Below are positions 36,471 to 45,289 of a stretch of DNA of 64,000 nucleotides, piece after piece. Source of the DNA: Isoetes taiwanensis (lineage: Eukaryota > Streptophyta > Lycopodiopsida > Isoetales > Isoetaceae). A program made the position numbers and the translations under genes. The stretch's first letter is position 1; every line of letters begins with the position of its first letter. The DNA lies in assembly GCA_021234155.1 (NCBI GenBank), contig JAJEKV010000278.1:62001-126000 (forward strand), written 5' to 3'. The notes below the pieces were generated by a model that had not been told where the DNA came from, did no database searches, and saw only the letters and a list, made by a program, of their open reading frames with translations.

Positions 36471-36580
36471 TGATCTTGACTAAACTGGGCTAACAAACGA
36501 CTCTTGAAGCGCCTAAGGGAGCTGGAAAATCACCTAAAAGCTGGGAGCAAACCTGTAAGATGCTAATTGAGATACGGGGG

Positions 36581-36590
36581 TCTATTTATA
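36581..36590 (-). promoter_or_regulatory. TATA box of second cassette
   Basis: TATAAATAGA on the minus strand, followed by CCCCCGT. The H3-like cassette has TATAAGTAGACCC in the same relation to its ATG. Confidence 0.7.
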
Positions 36591-36783
36591 GGCAAAAGGA
36601 AAAAACCCTAATTTTTGGAAGACTTAGAAATTTTTTGAGTTGGGCAAATCTCACCTATTTTGAGGTCAAAATGAGGATTGGAAAGCTAATTTGAGGGTTT
36701 GAGCATGAGTAAGACTATCTAATCAACCTATTGCACAAACTCGAGGTCAATTGGAGGTGGCATGAGAGAGATAATGCTGAAAA

Positions 36784-36850
36784 TACTCACGGTGTGCGCT
36801 AGAGGGCTGACCTAAAATTTAGGTCGAGGTCCTGGCGTATACCGTGAGTA
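36784..36850 (-). repeat. hairpin element copy 3
   Basis: TACTCACGGTGTGCGC pairs with GCGTATACCGTGAGTA; the inner GACCTAAAATTTAGGTC is itself palindromic. About 310 bp upstream of the second-cassette ATG. Confidence 0.92.
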
Positions 36851-36985
36851 ATTTGGCCCTATTTGGTCAAAAGTTATCTAAACAGGATAAACTAAGAGTC
36901 AAAACATGATGGTCTCATCGAGAATGCAAGATTGACCCCTTACTTGAGCAGTTTGGAGGTGTTTAGGACCACTTTTGATGTGAAA

Positions 36986-37052
36986 TACTCACGGTGTGCG
37001 CCCAGGGCCTGACCTAATATTTAGGTCGATGCTCTGGCGTATACCGTGAGTA
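36986..37052 (-). repeat. hairpin element copy 4
   Basis: TACTCACGGTGTGCGC and GCGTATACCGTGAGTA with inner GACCTAATATTTAGGTC. About 200 bp from copy 3 and nearly the same sequence. Confidence 0.92.
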
Positions 37053-37196
37053 ACTTCTCACTTTTTGGCCATAAAATGTCCAATTTAACTAAAACAAAAG
37101 GCAATTATTGCTAACTCAACCTAATTAACAACATTTATGCACTTAGAATTTACTCAAAACAACTTTTTATTAACAAAATTTATTATTTACAAGGTT

Positions 37197-37810
37197 TTAT
37201 CTTTCTCCTTTAATATAGCTAGCTAACTGCATATCCTTGGTCATTAGGGTCACTCTCTTGGCATGCATGGTGCACGCTCTTGAGTCTTCAAAATGCTGCA
37301 CCAGCTTCTGCTCAGTTGCTTCTTGCAAGGCTAGCAGCATCTCGCCTGTGACCCTCATGCTCGTGTCGAATTCTTGCACGACCTCCTTCACGAGCCTGGC
37401 GAATGGTGCTCGGGGGATGAGAAGGCCGTAGCTTCTCTGAAAGTGTCGGATCTCTCGGACGGCTTGTGATAGTTTTGAGCCGGCTTTCCTGGCTATTGGC
37501 TTCTTCGGGGGAATGGGTTTCTCAGGAGGTGGCTTGAGAGCCTTCTTCTTCGATGGCCATCTTCCTTCGATGTACGTGACCTTGTTCGCCTGATAGTAGG
37601 AGTTGTATGCCTCCCACTTCTTCATGAATTCCTGGTACGCCTTTAGCTTCTTCTAATAGACCCTGCGATGGTCTACCACATAAGACTCCCGGGCAGGTCG
37701 GGGTGGCTTCTTCGGATCTTTGTCCTTCTCCCACGTTGGGTAGGATGGGGGTGCTTGTACCTGCCGATCCCGGTCTGTCCGATCCTCATCTGCAGGTCTG
37801 GAGGGGCTCC
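37197..37810 (-). pseudogene. Histone H3 fold domain of H3-like LTR-element protein
   Basis: The last 91 or so residues are unmistakably a histone H3 fold: QAVREIRHFQRSYGLLIPRA, PFARLVKEVVQEFDTSMRVT, LLALQEATEQKLVQHFEDSR, ACTMHAKRVTLMTKDMQLAS, ending YIKGER. Canonical H3 has REIRKYQKSTELLI, PFQRLVREIAQDF, ALQEA-E--LVGLFED and [20 protein letters not shown] in the same order and spacing, with no extra loop-1 residues. A basic linker (WPSKKKALKPPPEKPIPPKK) and a helical stretch (KLKAYQEFMKKWEAYNSYYQ) precede it. The frame extends upstream to 37810 apart from one TAG at 37655-37653, and it overlaps the end of the H3-tail ORF in a different frame. Nucleosomal use would need this domain; whether the product is made in full here is doubtful. 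Confidence 0.9.
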
Positions 37811-38446
37811 CTACTTCTTGATGAGGATTGTATCTTCATCATCTGAGTCGTCGAAGGATGGGGGCTGGTCGGGCGGCTGTTCGTTGATGACGATTTTGGT
37901 CAGTGGCGTCTTCTTGAGCTTCCTCTTGGGCTCCTCCTTGTCTTTGCCCTTGAGTTTCTTCTTCTCCTCCGCCTCCTGCTCCTCTCGCTTTCTTTTCTTC
38001 TCGGCCTTTCTCCTTTTCTTGCACTGTAGCTTTGCCTTCTGGATTTGGATCCAGGCCTCGAGTTCTTCCTCCAGGGTCGGCTCGGGAGTTGGCTCCTTCT
38101 GCTCCTCCTGCTTTTTAGCAGCCTGCTCCTGTTCTGCTCTCTCTTGTTGTTGTATCTCCTCTTCAATTTCCTCGAATACTTCTTGAGTTTCCTCATCTGT
38201 TGAGCCCTCTGCTTCCACCTCTGCTTCTTCTAAGTCCTGGTTGATGAGGTCAGCCAGGTCTTCTAGTGATCTTTGCTCGGATCCCTCCTCCTGTAGCTCC
38301 TCTGAAATACTCTCCTCAGCTGATGGAAGTTCGTCTCCTCGAGCGAGAAGCTGCTCTCGAAGTAGCTGCTGTATGCGCCTCTTATCTTGGACGCTGGGCT
38401 GTTCGCCTGGTCGATACTTCCGAGCAGTTTGTTTGGTGCACGCCAT
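37811..38446 (-). CDS. H3-tail-like N-terminus with acidic and lysine-rich region
   Basis: The ATG at 38446 gives MACTKQTARKYRPGEQPSVQ. After Met removal, residues 1-9 are ACTKQTARK against ARTKQTARK of histone H3; K4, R8 and K9 are kept, R2 becomes C and S10 becomes Y. RPG echoes the YRPG that precedes the H3 fold. Residues about 40-120 are very acidic (EAEVEAEGSTDEETQEVFEE), and about 135-195 are lysine/arginine-rich coiled coil (KKRRKAEKKRKREEQEAEEK). The ORF stops after DDEDTILIKK at 37811, and the H3 fold follows at once in another frame, so the two are read as one gene split by a frameshift or by an unseen splice. The start is supported by a TATA box 105 bp upstream. Confidence 0.75.
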   Translation of the reverse strand: MACTKQTARKYRPGEQPSVQDKRRIQQLLREQLLARGDELPSAEESISEELQEEGSEQRSLEDLADLINQDLEEAEVEAEGSTDEETQEVFEEIEEEIQQQERAEQEQAAKKQEEQKEPTPEPTLEEELEAWIQIQKAKLQCKKRRKAEKKRKREEQEAEEKKKLKGKDKEEPKRKLKKTPLTKIVINEQPPDQPPSFDDSDDEDTILIKK

Positions 38447-38550
38447 GCTTTACTTCACGTCGATCGGAGCTCTGGCGCCCAAAAATCGCCTTGAAATGCG
38501 GGAGCTAACTTCTAGACAGGAAGTCTACAAATGAGAGGGGTTTGGGTCTA

Positions 38551-38556
38551 CTTATA
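38551..38556 (-). promoter_or_regulatory. TATA box of H3-like cassette
   Basis: ACTATAAGTAGACCCAAACC on the minus strand, 105 bp before the ATG. The downstream leader (GGCGATTTTTGGGCGCCAG) resembles that of the second cassette (GGTGATTTTCCAGCTCCC). Confidence 0.65.
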
Positions 38557-38658
38557 GTTTGGCAAATTTTAGGTCAAATTCTAAGTTGCTCATTTTCATG
38601 TGTCAAAGCACCTATTAACTTAAAACATGTACTTTCTTTAGAGTTTTCTAAGCAATTT

Positions 38659-38725
38659 TACTCATGGTGTGCGCTAGAGGGCTGATCTAATATTTAGATC
38701 AAGGCTCTGGCGCATACTGTGAGTA
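38659..38725 (-). repeat. hairpin element copy 5
   Basis: TACTCATGGTGTGCGC and GCGCATACTGTGAGTA with inner GATCTAATATTTAGATC. About 210 bp upstream of the H3-like ATG. Confidence 0.92.
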
Positions 38726-38871
38726 ATTTTGCATTTTTGACTAAAATTATATAACTTCTAGACATATTCCTAGGGGTATGATATACAAATCTAACTAATT
38801 CTTACCTTAAAACTCGATCTAGCATATTATCTTGTTAAAATTCATCAAGTTTCAAGGTGATTATGGCCAGT

Positions 38872-38937
38872 TACTCATGGTGTGCGCCGGGGGCTCAATC
38901 TAAATTTAGGTTGATGCTCTGGCGCATACCATGAGCA
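38872..38937 (-). repeat. hairpin element copy 6
   Basis: TACTCATGGTGTGCGCC and GGCGCATACCATGAGCA with CTAAATTTAG in the centre, about 210 bp from copy 5. Confidence 0.9.
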
Positions 38938-39107
38938 ATTTCCACACTTAGTGAGATTTTAGTTCGATTTCTAACTGTTACTAGCTTAGCATAAACTACA
39001 AAAAATGAGAAAAAAAAATTTCCCACTTTTTCGAGGTTTGAGAATTCTACTAAGTTAGTACTACTGGGAGCATGGCCTGTGCTTCGCTCTTGGTGTCCAA
39101 GAACATT

Positions 39108-39120
39108 GCTCTGATACCAC
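39108..39120 (-). promoter_or_regulatory. tRNA-iMet primer-binding site of H3-like element
   Basis: Minus strand GTGGTATCAGAGC, starting at the base next to the LTR end. It fixes the element orientation: LTR on the right, interior to the left. Confidence 0.9.
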
Positions 39121-40656
39121 TGTGACGTCCCCTACTCATATACGGTGCACTCATCGTATACAAACAGGAGTTCATCCCCCATACCAGCTCCATGCTGACA
39201 CAAGGCCCTCCACGTATCACTGCAACCTTGACGAGTTCCAGTGGGAAGAATGAAGGGGTCATTTTACCCTGTCTCCCTCAGGGCCTACCTAGCTGCGGAA
39301 GCGTAAACATACATGTAAGTACCAATACATCAACATCACATGACCATCACGAAGGATGGCTCACCACATATCTGCATAGATAAAGATCAGTACATCACAT
39401 ATGGAGATCCTACCCAAGGCTCAGACTCAAGGGGGATGACTGACGGCTTGGGTCTCCAGAAGTCATTGCAGACAGAATTCATGGCAAATGGATTTGGCTG
39501 GCATAAGAACATGGCTTAGGGTAGTCCACTCCATTCGCCCCTCCTGTGAACACTTTGCAGAGTAGGTTGAAAGGTCTTGGGACTTGACTGTAGCCGGCCG
39601 GATGCATAGCCAAAAGGGCTACTCCTGGGTTGCATCTCCCCAGTTCCGATGGGGCAGGTAGGGATTGCTCCCACCAGAGGCTGACATGCTGACTCAAGGT
39701 GACTAGAGGGCTACTGCCCGTACTCGACTGAACTCCATGGAAGGTGTACACCACCCCAAGAGTGTCGAACCCATGCAAAGCCCGCACGCAGTGGCAGAGC
39801 ATTAGGTCTAGTGCACTGTAGTCCCCGATAGGCTTTACTACCAGAGGGACGTGATCATGAGTCAGGACATGAACCTCCTTGTAAGCCAGTCTGGCCTCTC
39901 CACCCACAATCAGGTGTGGCTCTTGTACACAGGCCGAATTTAATAGTACATTAAAGAGGGCTAGCTAGGAGCATCAACTACTAGGCTTTTAAGGCCTCTA
40001 CCCCCCTTCCTAATACAATGATTCCACAGAGATCATCATCACATACATATCATAGAAGAACTAAAGAATAAGATTTAATCTAAATCACAGAGTTAGGTTC
40101 TTTAGTTATGGCTTGATATCTAGAGGTCTAGATGGCTGCTATGGGCAATTCAATAGGCTAAACCTACTTACACGATGCCTGGGAGCCGGATTAGACTATT
40201 GAATTGGCAAAATACCTGATCCCTGGCTTGCTCCTCCTGCTCTGAATGCGTCCATGCTGCAGACTGCTTGAAGATGAAGCTAGAAAGGGGGCTAATGAGC
40301 TAGGCTGCTCAGACAGACTTCGGGAGTCAAGATTGGCTCTTGGAGCAAGCAAAACGGAGTTCTAGAAGGCTGTGGACGAAAATGGAAAGTTAGGGTTTTA
40401 GATGCCTTATATAGACTATAAGTTAGGGCTAGGGTTTCTATTAACCCTTGAGCATGTGGGATAAATGGGTGTGGCCCAATTAATTAAGTGGGCTAAAGTG
40501 TACACATGAATAAATGTGCACACACTTGCAAGTTGCCCCCTAGGGTGCTACTTGCTTAGCTAAACGTCGGCGTACGCGTCAATCAGGATGGCGTGTACGC
40601 GTGACGATGCAGTACAGTATACGTCCTGGGACTGTATACTGTGCTGGAACGTCACA
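39121..40656 (-). mobile_element. 5' LTR of H3-like element (about 1.54 kb)
   Basis: On the minus strand it begins TGTGACGTTCCAGCACAG (40656) and ends GGGGACGTCACA (39121), so the ends are TG...CA with matching TGTGACGT/ACGTCACA. It resembles the 57320-58980 LTR over long stretches (for example GGCTCAGACTC, GTCCACTCCAT-CGCCCCTCCTGTG, ACTTTGCAGA), so the two belong to one family. Plant Ty3/gypsy elements commonly have LTRs of this size. No second LTR is found to the left, so the element is truncated at about 35.42 kb. Open frames inside it (such as 39479-39907) are not genes. Confidence 0.88.
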
Positions 40657-42372
40657 CACATGGTCCGAGGTTCATAATGTGAGAGCAACAGGGCAAGCTG
40701 GTTTTAGGGCGAGGAGGTCTACAACAGATCATTTGGTTACCATGAGAGCCATGATGGATTCAGTGGTTGGTAAGAAGAAACCTTTATATGCATTGTTTGT
40801 TGATTTCTCAAAAGCTTTTGATATGGTTGGAAGAGGACATTTGTGGGATAGAATGTCAGCTCTTGGTATGCCTGTTGAGTATACGCATGCAGTGGCCAAA
40901 CTTTATGATAAAGTATTGGTTCAGCTTTCTTTCCCATACACCAGTGATGAGTATGTTGAAAGCAATATGAGGCTTAAGCAGGGCTGCCCACTATCGCCCA
41001 CACTTTTTGGTTTGTTCATAGACCAACTGGAGGATTGGATCTGTCAAAATGGTGGTGATGGAACGCCTCTATATAGGTATGTTGTTCTGCTATTGTTGTA
41101 TGCCGATGATGTTGTTCTATAATCTAGGAGTGTAGCGGGTCTACAAAAGCACTTGGATGCTCTTGAGGGATTTTGTGACATGAAAAGCATGCGGGTCAAC
41201 ATGGCTAAAACCAAGGTTATAGTGTTTGGAGCTACCAAGGTAGATCATGTAAAGGTATTTTACAAAGGAGAGCCTGTTGACATTGTGGATAGTTATAAGT
41301 ATCTTGGTCTAATTGTAGACAAAAGTCCCAACTGGAATATAGCGGCTGAGCAAAAAGCGGATGGTGGGCTTAAGGCTCTCTATGCCATGCAACGCAGGTG
41401 TAGGAAAGCAGAAATATGGGATTTCAGCATGAAGAAGCAGTTGTATATTGCTTTGGTGCAGTCAGTGGTGCTATATGGATGTGAGGTATGGGGGGCAGGT
41501 TTGGCGTTGGATAGATGGAAGAAAATTGAAAAAATCTGAGAAAAAGATTCTTTTCGTCTTTGAGCTTGAACTAAGATGCAAACACCATATGATATGCTGT
41601 TAGTGGAATGTGGGATGCTCTCTTTGGAAGCGGAAGCACTTTGTAAGACTCTCCATTATGTGCATAAGGTGCTCTATGTCATGCCGAATGATAGTTTGCC
41701 AAAAGCATGGTTTGCGGACATAGAGGGGTGGATAGCCAGATGGGGGATGCATATGGATGATTTGGAAAATTGTAAGGATAATATACGAGGTTGGGTTGTG
41801 GATAATGTAACCCGTGTGTGCTGGAGAGAAGGTGCGGTTAAGGAGTTCTACAGGGTCCATATCAATCCCATGCTACAAGGGGCCAGTTACTTACACGAAC
41901 ACATTTCTATTAAACACAGACATGCTATATGTAGGATGAGGTTAAGCTCACACAGGCTTGGGCTGGAGTTGGGGAGATGGAGTGATATTCCACATGAGAT
42001 TAGGTCGTGAAAGTTGTGTGATCAGAGGGACTCTTGAGGATGAGGCACATGTGCTACTTCACTTCATTCATCATATGCCACATTGCGTGCTAAGCATGGT
42101 ATGAAAGCTTATACACTTGCTGAATTTTTTTTTACTACCCAGGGGGTGTGATTGGGGCATATATACTTCTTTGTTTTGGACCATAGAGAAAGATGCTTGA
42201 AAGCAATGGATGTAAAAGAGGAGGACGAGGAAGAGATTGAGGGGGTTAATGCATTATTAACCGATGATGCATTAGATGAACTTTTCTATAATTACTAATG
42301 TCTCGGGTTTGGACGCCTCATAGGCTGGCGGTCTCACAGACGTAATAATACAATTTCATTTCATTTAATTTC
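40657..42372 (+). pseudogene. LINE reverse transcriptase, 5'-truncated at LTR
   Basis: From GQAGFRARRSTTDHLVTMRA and KKPLYALFVDFSKAFDMVGR (RT motif with FVDFSKAFD), through MRLKQGCPLSPTLFGLFIDQ to LLLLYADDVVL at 41122, a stop breaks the frame. It continues MRVNMAKTKVIVFGATKVDH and SYKYLGLIVDK (41153-41539), then the thumb and tail region to 42010. The end has repeated TTTCA units (about 42353-42372), a simple-repeat tail rather than poly(A). The sequence starts exactly at the LTR edge, so the endonuclease half was removed when, or after, the LTR element inserted. The clade looks RTE/I-like, not L1; I leave it open. Confidence 0.88.
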
Positions 42373-42376
42373 ATCT

Positions 42377-42449
42377 CTCTCTTCCTCCCCCCCCCCCCCC
42401 CTCCCTTACCCCCCCTCCCTCCCTCCCTCCCTCCCTCCCCCCCTTCCTC
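42377..42449. repeat. C-rich / (CCCT)n low-complexity tract
   Basis: C-runs and CCCT repeats follow the LINE tail directly, probably expanded from tail slippage. Confidence 0.85.
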
Positions 42450-42612
42450 CTGAGCTCAGTTTCCCTATCCAACTGTTGAATCCTCCATTCCATGATTCTA
42501 CAAGATCGGTACAAAAGAACTTATCCAACCATGAAGTGTCATGCGGGCGACTGTTGTGTAGAAACCCACGTGTTTAGGCCCTTCGAACAAAGATAGAGGC
42601 TCGAAATGGCAG

Positions 42613-44395
42613 CTTGACTTTGTCGTATCGTCCGGAATGGCAAAATTATCCTAGGAATCAAGTTACACAGTCAGTTTTAGCAACGAAAGAAATACGAACA
42701 CTCTACATGGCAGTATTTCGCAGCCACCTCCTAGGTTGCAAATGTGTTAGACATGAGCTACTTTGGCGCTTCTTGGAGAAATAGTGGTCTTCTGCCCATG
42801 AAACTTGGTCCCCATAGTAATGTCCACGTTATGAGTCTATTCCCAGAGCCAATTCACAGTTCCGGAGTGGGAGAGTTGCCCGTTTGTGCCAGGGGCTTTT
42901 GGAAGAGGACTTTTAAGGTGAGCTGCTTCCAGGAGGTTTTAAGGGTCCTTCTTCCAGCATCAACACTCTCCCTCTACATGATGATACAGCACAAGATCCT
43001 GTCGAATCTGACTAGGACATGACCTCCGAAACGTAAACCCTATGTGTTGCTAGGTTACTGTAGGGTTTAGGTTATAGAGGTCGAGTTTTGGCCGTTTGCA
43101 CTTGGGACGTGGTCAAGAAGCTGCAGTTGAAAATGCGAAGCAATAGGAACTGACAGGATGGGGTTTGGATTTATCCTCGTCCCAATGTGGCAATTAGAAG
43201 TCAAGAGCGCCTTTTGCAGTAGCAAGATTGTTTGTGATCATTCGAGATGGCCGATAGATCCAAACTCTGTTATTTTAGTTATCATGGCTCTACATGCATG
43301 TTCAGAAATATTGCACCTAGTTATCTATGAAAACAATTACATTTTATAGTTATTGTAGGGTTTATGTTATGGAGGTCGAGTTTTGGTCGTTTGCACTTGG
43401 GACGTAGTTGAGAAGTTGCAGGTGAAGATGTGAAGCAATAGGAACTGACGGAATAGTGTTTGGATCTATTCTCAACCCTCTGTGGCAATTATAAGTCAAG
43501 AGCTAATTGTATATGATTATCTTTGATAGAAGTGACCAAAAGAGTTGACGCTGCACATGACCTTAGGCCCTATTCAGACATGTGACAATTGAAGTCATGC
43601 GAAGAAACCCTTATAAAGCTCATAGGGTTTATGCTTTGGAGGCTGAAACGTGGTCCTTTTCATGGATAACTTGGTGCACTATCTCTAAACATTCATGCAG
43701 AGCCATGGCAACTGAAAAAATGGGCTTCGAGATCTATCGGCCATCCAGAATATCCCAAACAATATCTTGCTACTGCAGAAGCAGCTCTTGAATTTTAATT
43801 GCCACATCGAGAGAAGGACAGATCCAAACTCCATTGCGCCAGTCTCTATTGCTTCGCGTCTTGGACTGCGACTTCTCAACCATGTCCCAAATGCAAACGA
43901 CCAAAACCCGACCTCCATAACGTAAACCCTTCAATAACCTAGCAACATATAGGGTTTATGTTTCAGAGGCCATATCCTAGTCAGATTCGACCAGGATCTT
44001 GCACACTATCATCACGTAGAGGGACGGTGTTGATGCCAGAAGATGGATCCTTAAAACCATGCGGAAATAGTTGTCCCAAATGTCCTCTCCATATGATACT
44101 GGCAACAAACGGGCAACTCCCACACTCTGGAACTGTGAATTGTCTCTTCCAATTGACTTAGAACATTGACATTACCCCGGAGACCAAGTTTTATGGGCAG
44201 AAGACCATCCATTCTTCAAGAAGCGTCAAAGTAGCTCATATCCAACACATTCATAGTCAATTGGTTTAGGAGGTGCCTGCAGAATACTACCATGTAGAGT
44301 GTTTGTGTTTCTTTCTTTGCCAAAACTGACCGTATAACTCAGTCCCTAGGGTAAGTTTACCATTCGGGGCTATGTGGCGAAAAATAAGCCTCTGT
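42613..44395. mobile_element. 1.8-kb foldback element with arms of about 650 bp
   Basis: The left arm (about 42613-43300) reappears inverted at about 43690-44395. For example, GAACACTCTACATGGCAG (left) answers CTACCATGTAGAGTGTTTG (right), AATTCACAGTTCCGGAGTGG answers CACACTCTGGAACTGTGAAT, and GAGGTCGAGTTTTGG answers CCAAAACCCGACCTCCATAA. A second forward copy of the inner part, GAGGTCGAGTTTTGGTCGTT, lies at 43374-43510. The arms are diverged and no ORF is recognisable. It could be a foldback transposon or a MITE-like hairpin. Target-site duplication not found. Confidence 0.78.
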
Positions 44396-45289
44396 TTTAC
44401 CTTGGAGAGGATGAGTGGAAGACTTGCACTATGAACTTGAGCATGTAACGAAAATTCTAGTAGATGGGGACTGCAATTAGACACCTTGAGTATCTGTTTC
44501 AAATCTAGGATGCCACCGTCAGCAATGTGTATTTTCATACGAATACAACAAAAAACTATTAATAATCATATATATGTGATAAAAATACGCTTTTTGATTG
44601 TGCAAACATTATGGCATAGTTCACCCAAACACACAAAACACAACATAAAACCAACCCTATGTTTTCCTCTACTGCTAGTTTTGCACTTGGTAGCAATCCT
44701 CTTCTGGATCACAAACAGGCGCGCAAAATTTTCTTGCATCCATTCTTTGTTTGTAACGTGGAAGTCTTAATTTTGACAAGATCATGTGACCCCGAGCAAG
44801 AAAAACCGTTGGGAAAAATCTTTGTTGACCGCATCATGTGATCAGATCATCAGACCCTGAACCCAAAAGCAGTTAATTCATGGGAAATTTCTATATGGTC
44901 TGTAACCAATTATCCTCAGGTCTTCAAGTCATAGGCTAATGCCTTGTCGGATCAAGAATATTCGCGGAAAATTTGCAAAGATGGGATTTCCCAGAACGGA
45001 AGGAGCCGTGAAAAATTAGGTCTGGAGGCTCTTCACTGTAGACACCTGTTCTCAAGCACATGGCGGTGCCTCAAGACAAGCGGCTATGGCGACGAATATG
45101 GCAGAAACCCAGGACCTCTCTATTTCCATTCTCTTCCGCCATTTCCATTCTCCAGGCCTCCGGCTTCACCCATTTCGACGGCTTCGCCTTTGTCTATCCT
45201 GTAAAATGCGAGCCCACAACCCAATCTTCTGTCTGCTTTCTTAATAATTTCCTTTTTATTCCGACTTTGAATTTTTCAGTTTGCCAAAC
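44396..45289 (+). promoter_or_regulatory. upstream region and leader of PB1 gene
   Basis: No gene is recognised. The stretch just before the ATG at 45290 is C/T-rich (about 45115-45200), common for plant leaders. A clear TATA box was not identified. Confidence 0.35.

Noticed and set aside
37197-37810. H3 fold as a CENH3 (centromeric H3)
   Set aside because: No loop-1 extension or CENH3-type tail; some residues (LLALQEA) fit either type, so a tree would be needed. I call it H3-like only.
37811-38446. H3-tail ORF as an ordinary host histone
   Set aside because: The 200-residue acidic/basic insert, primer site and LTR context, and the split frames do not fit a host H3 gene.
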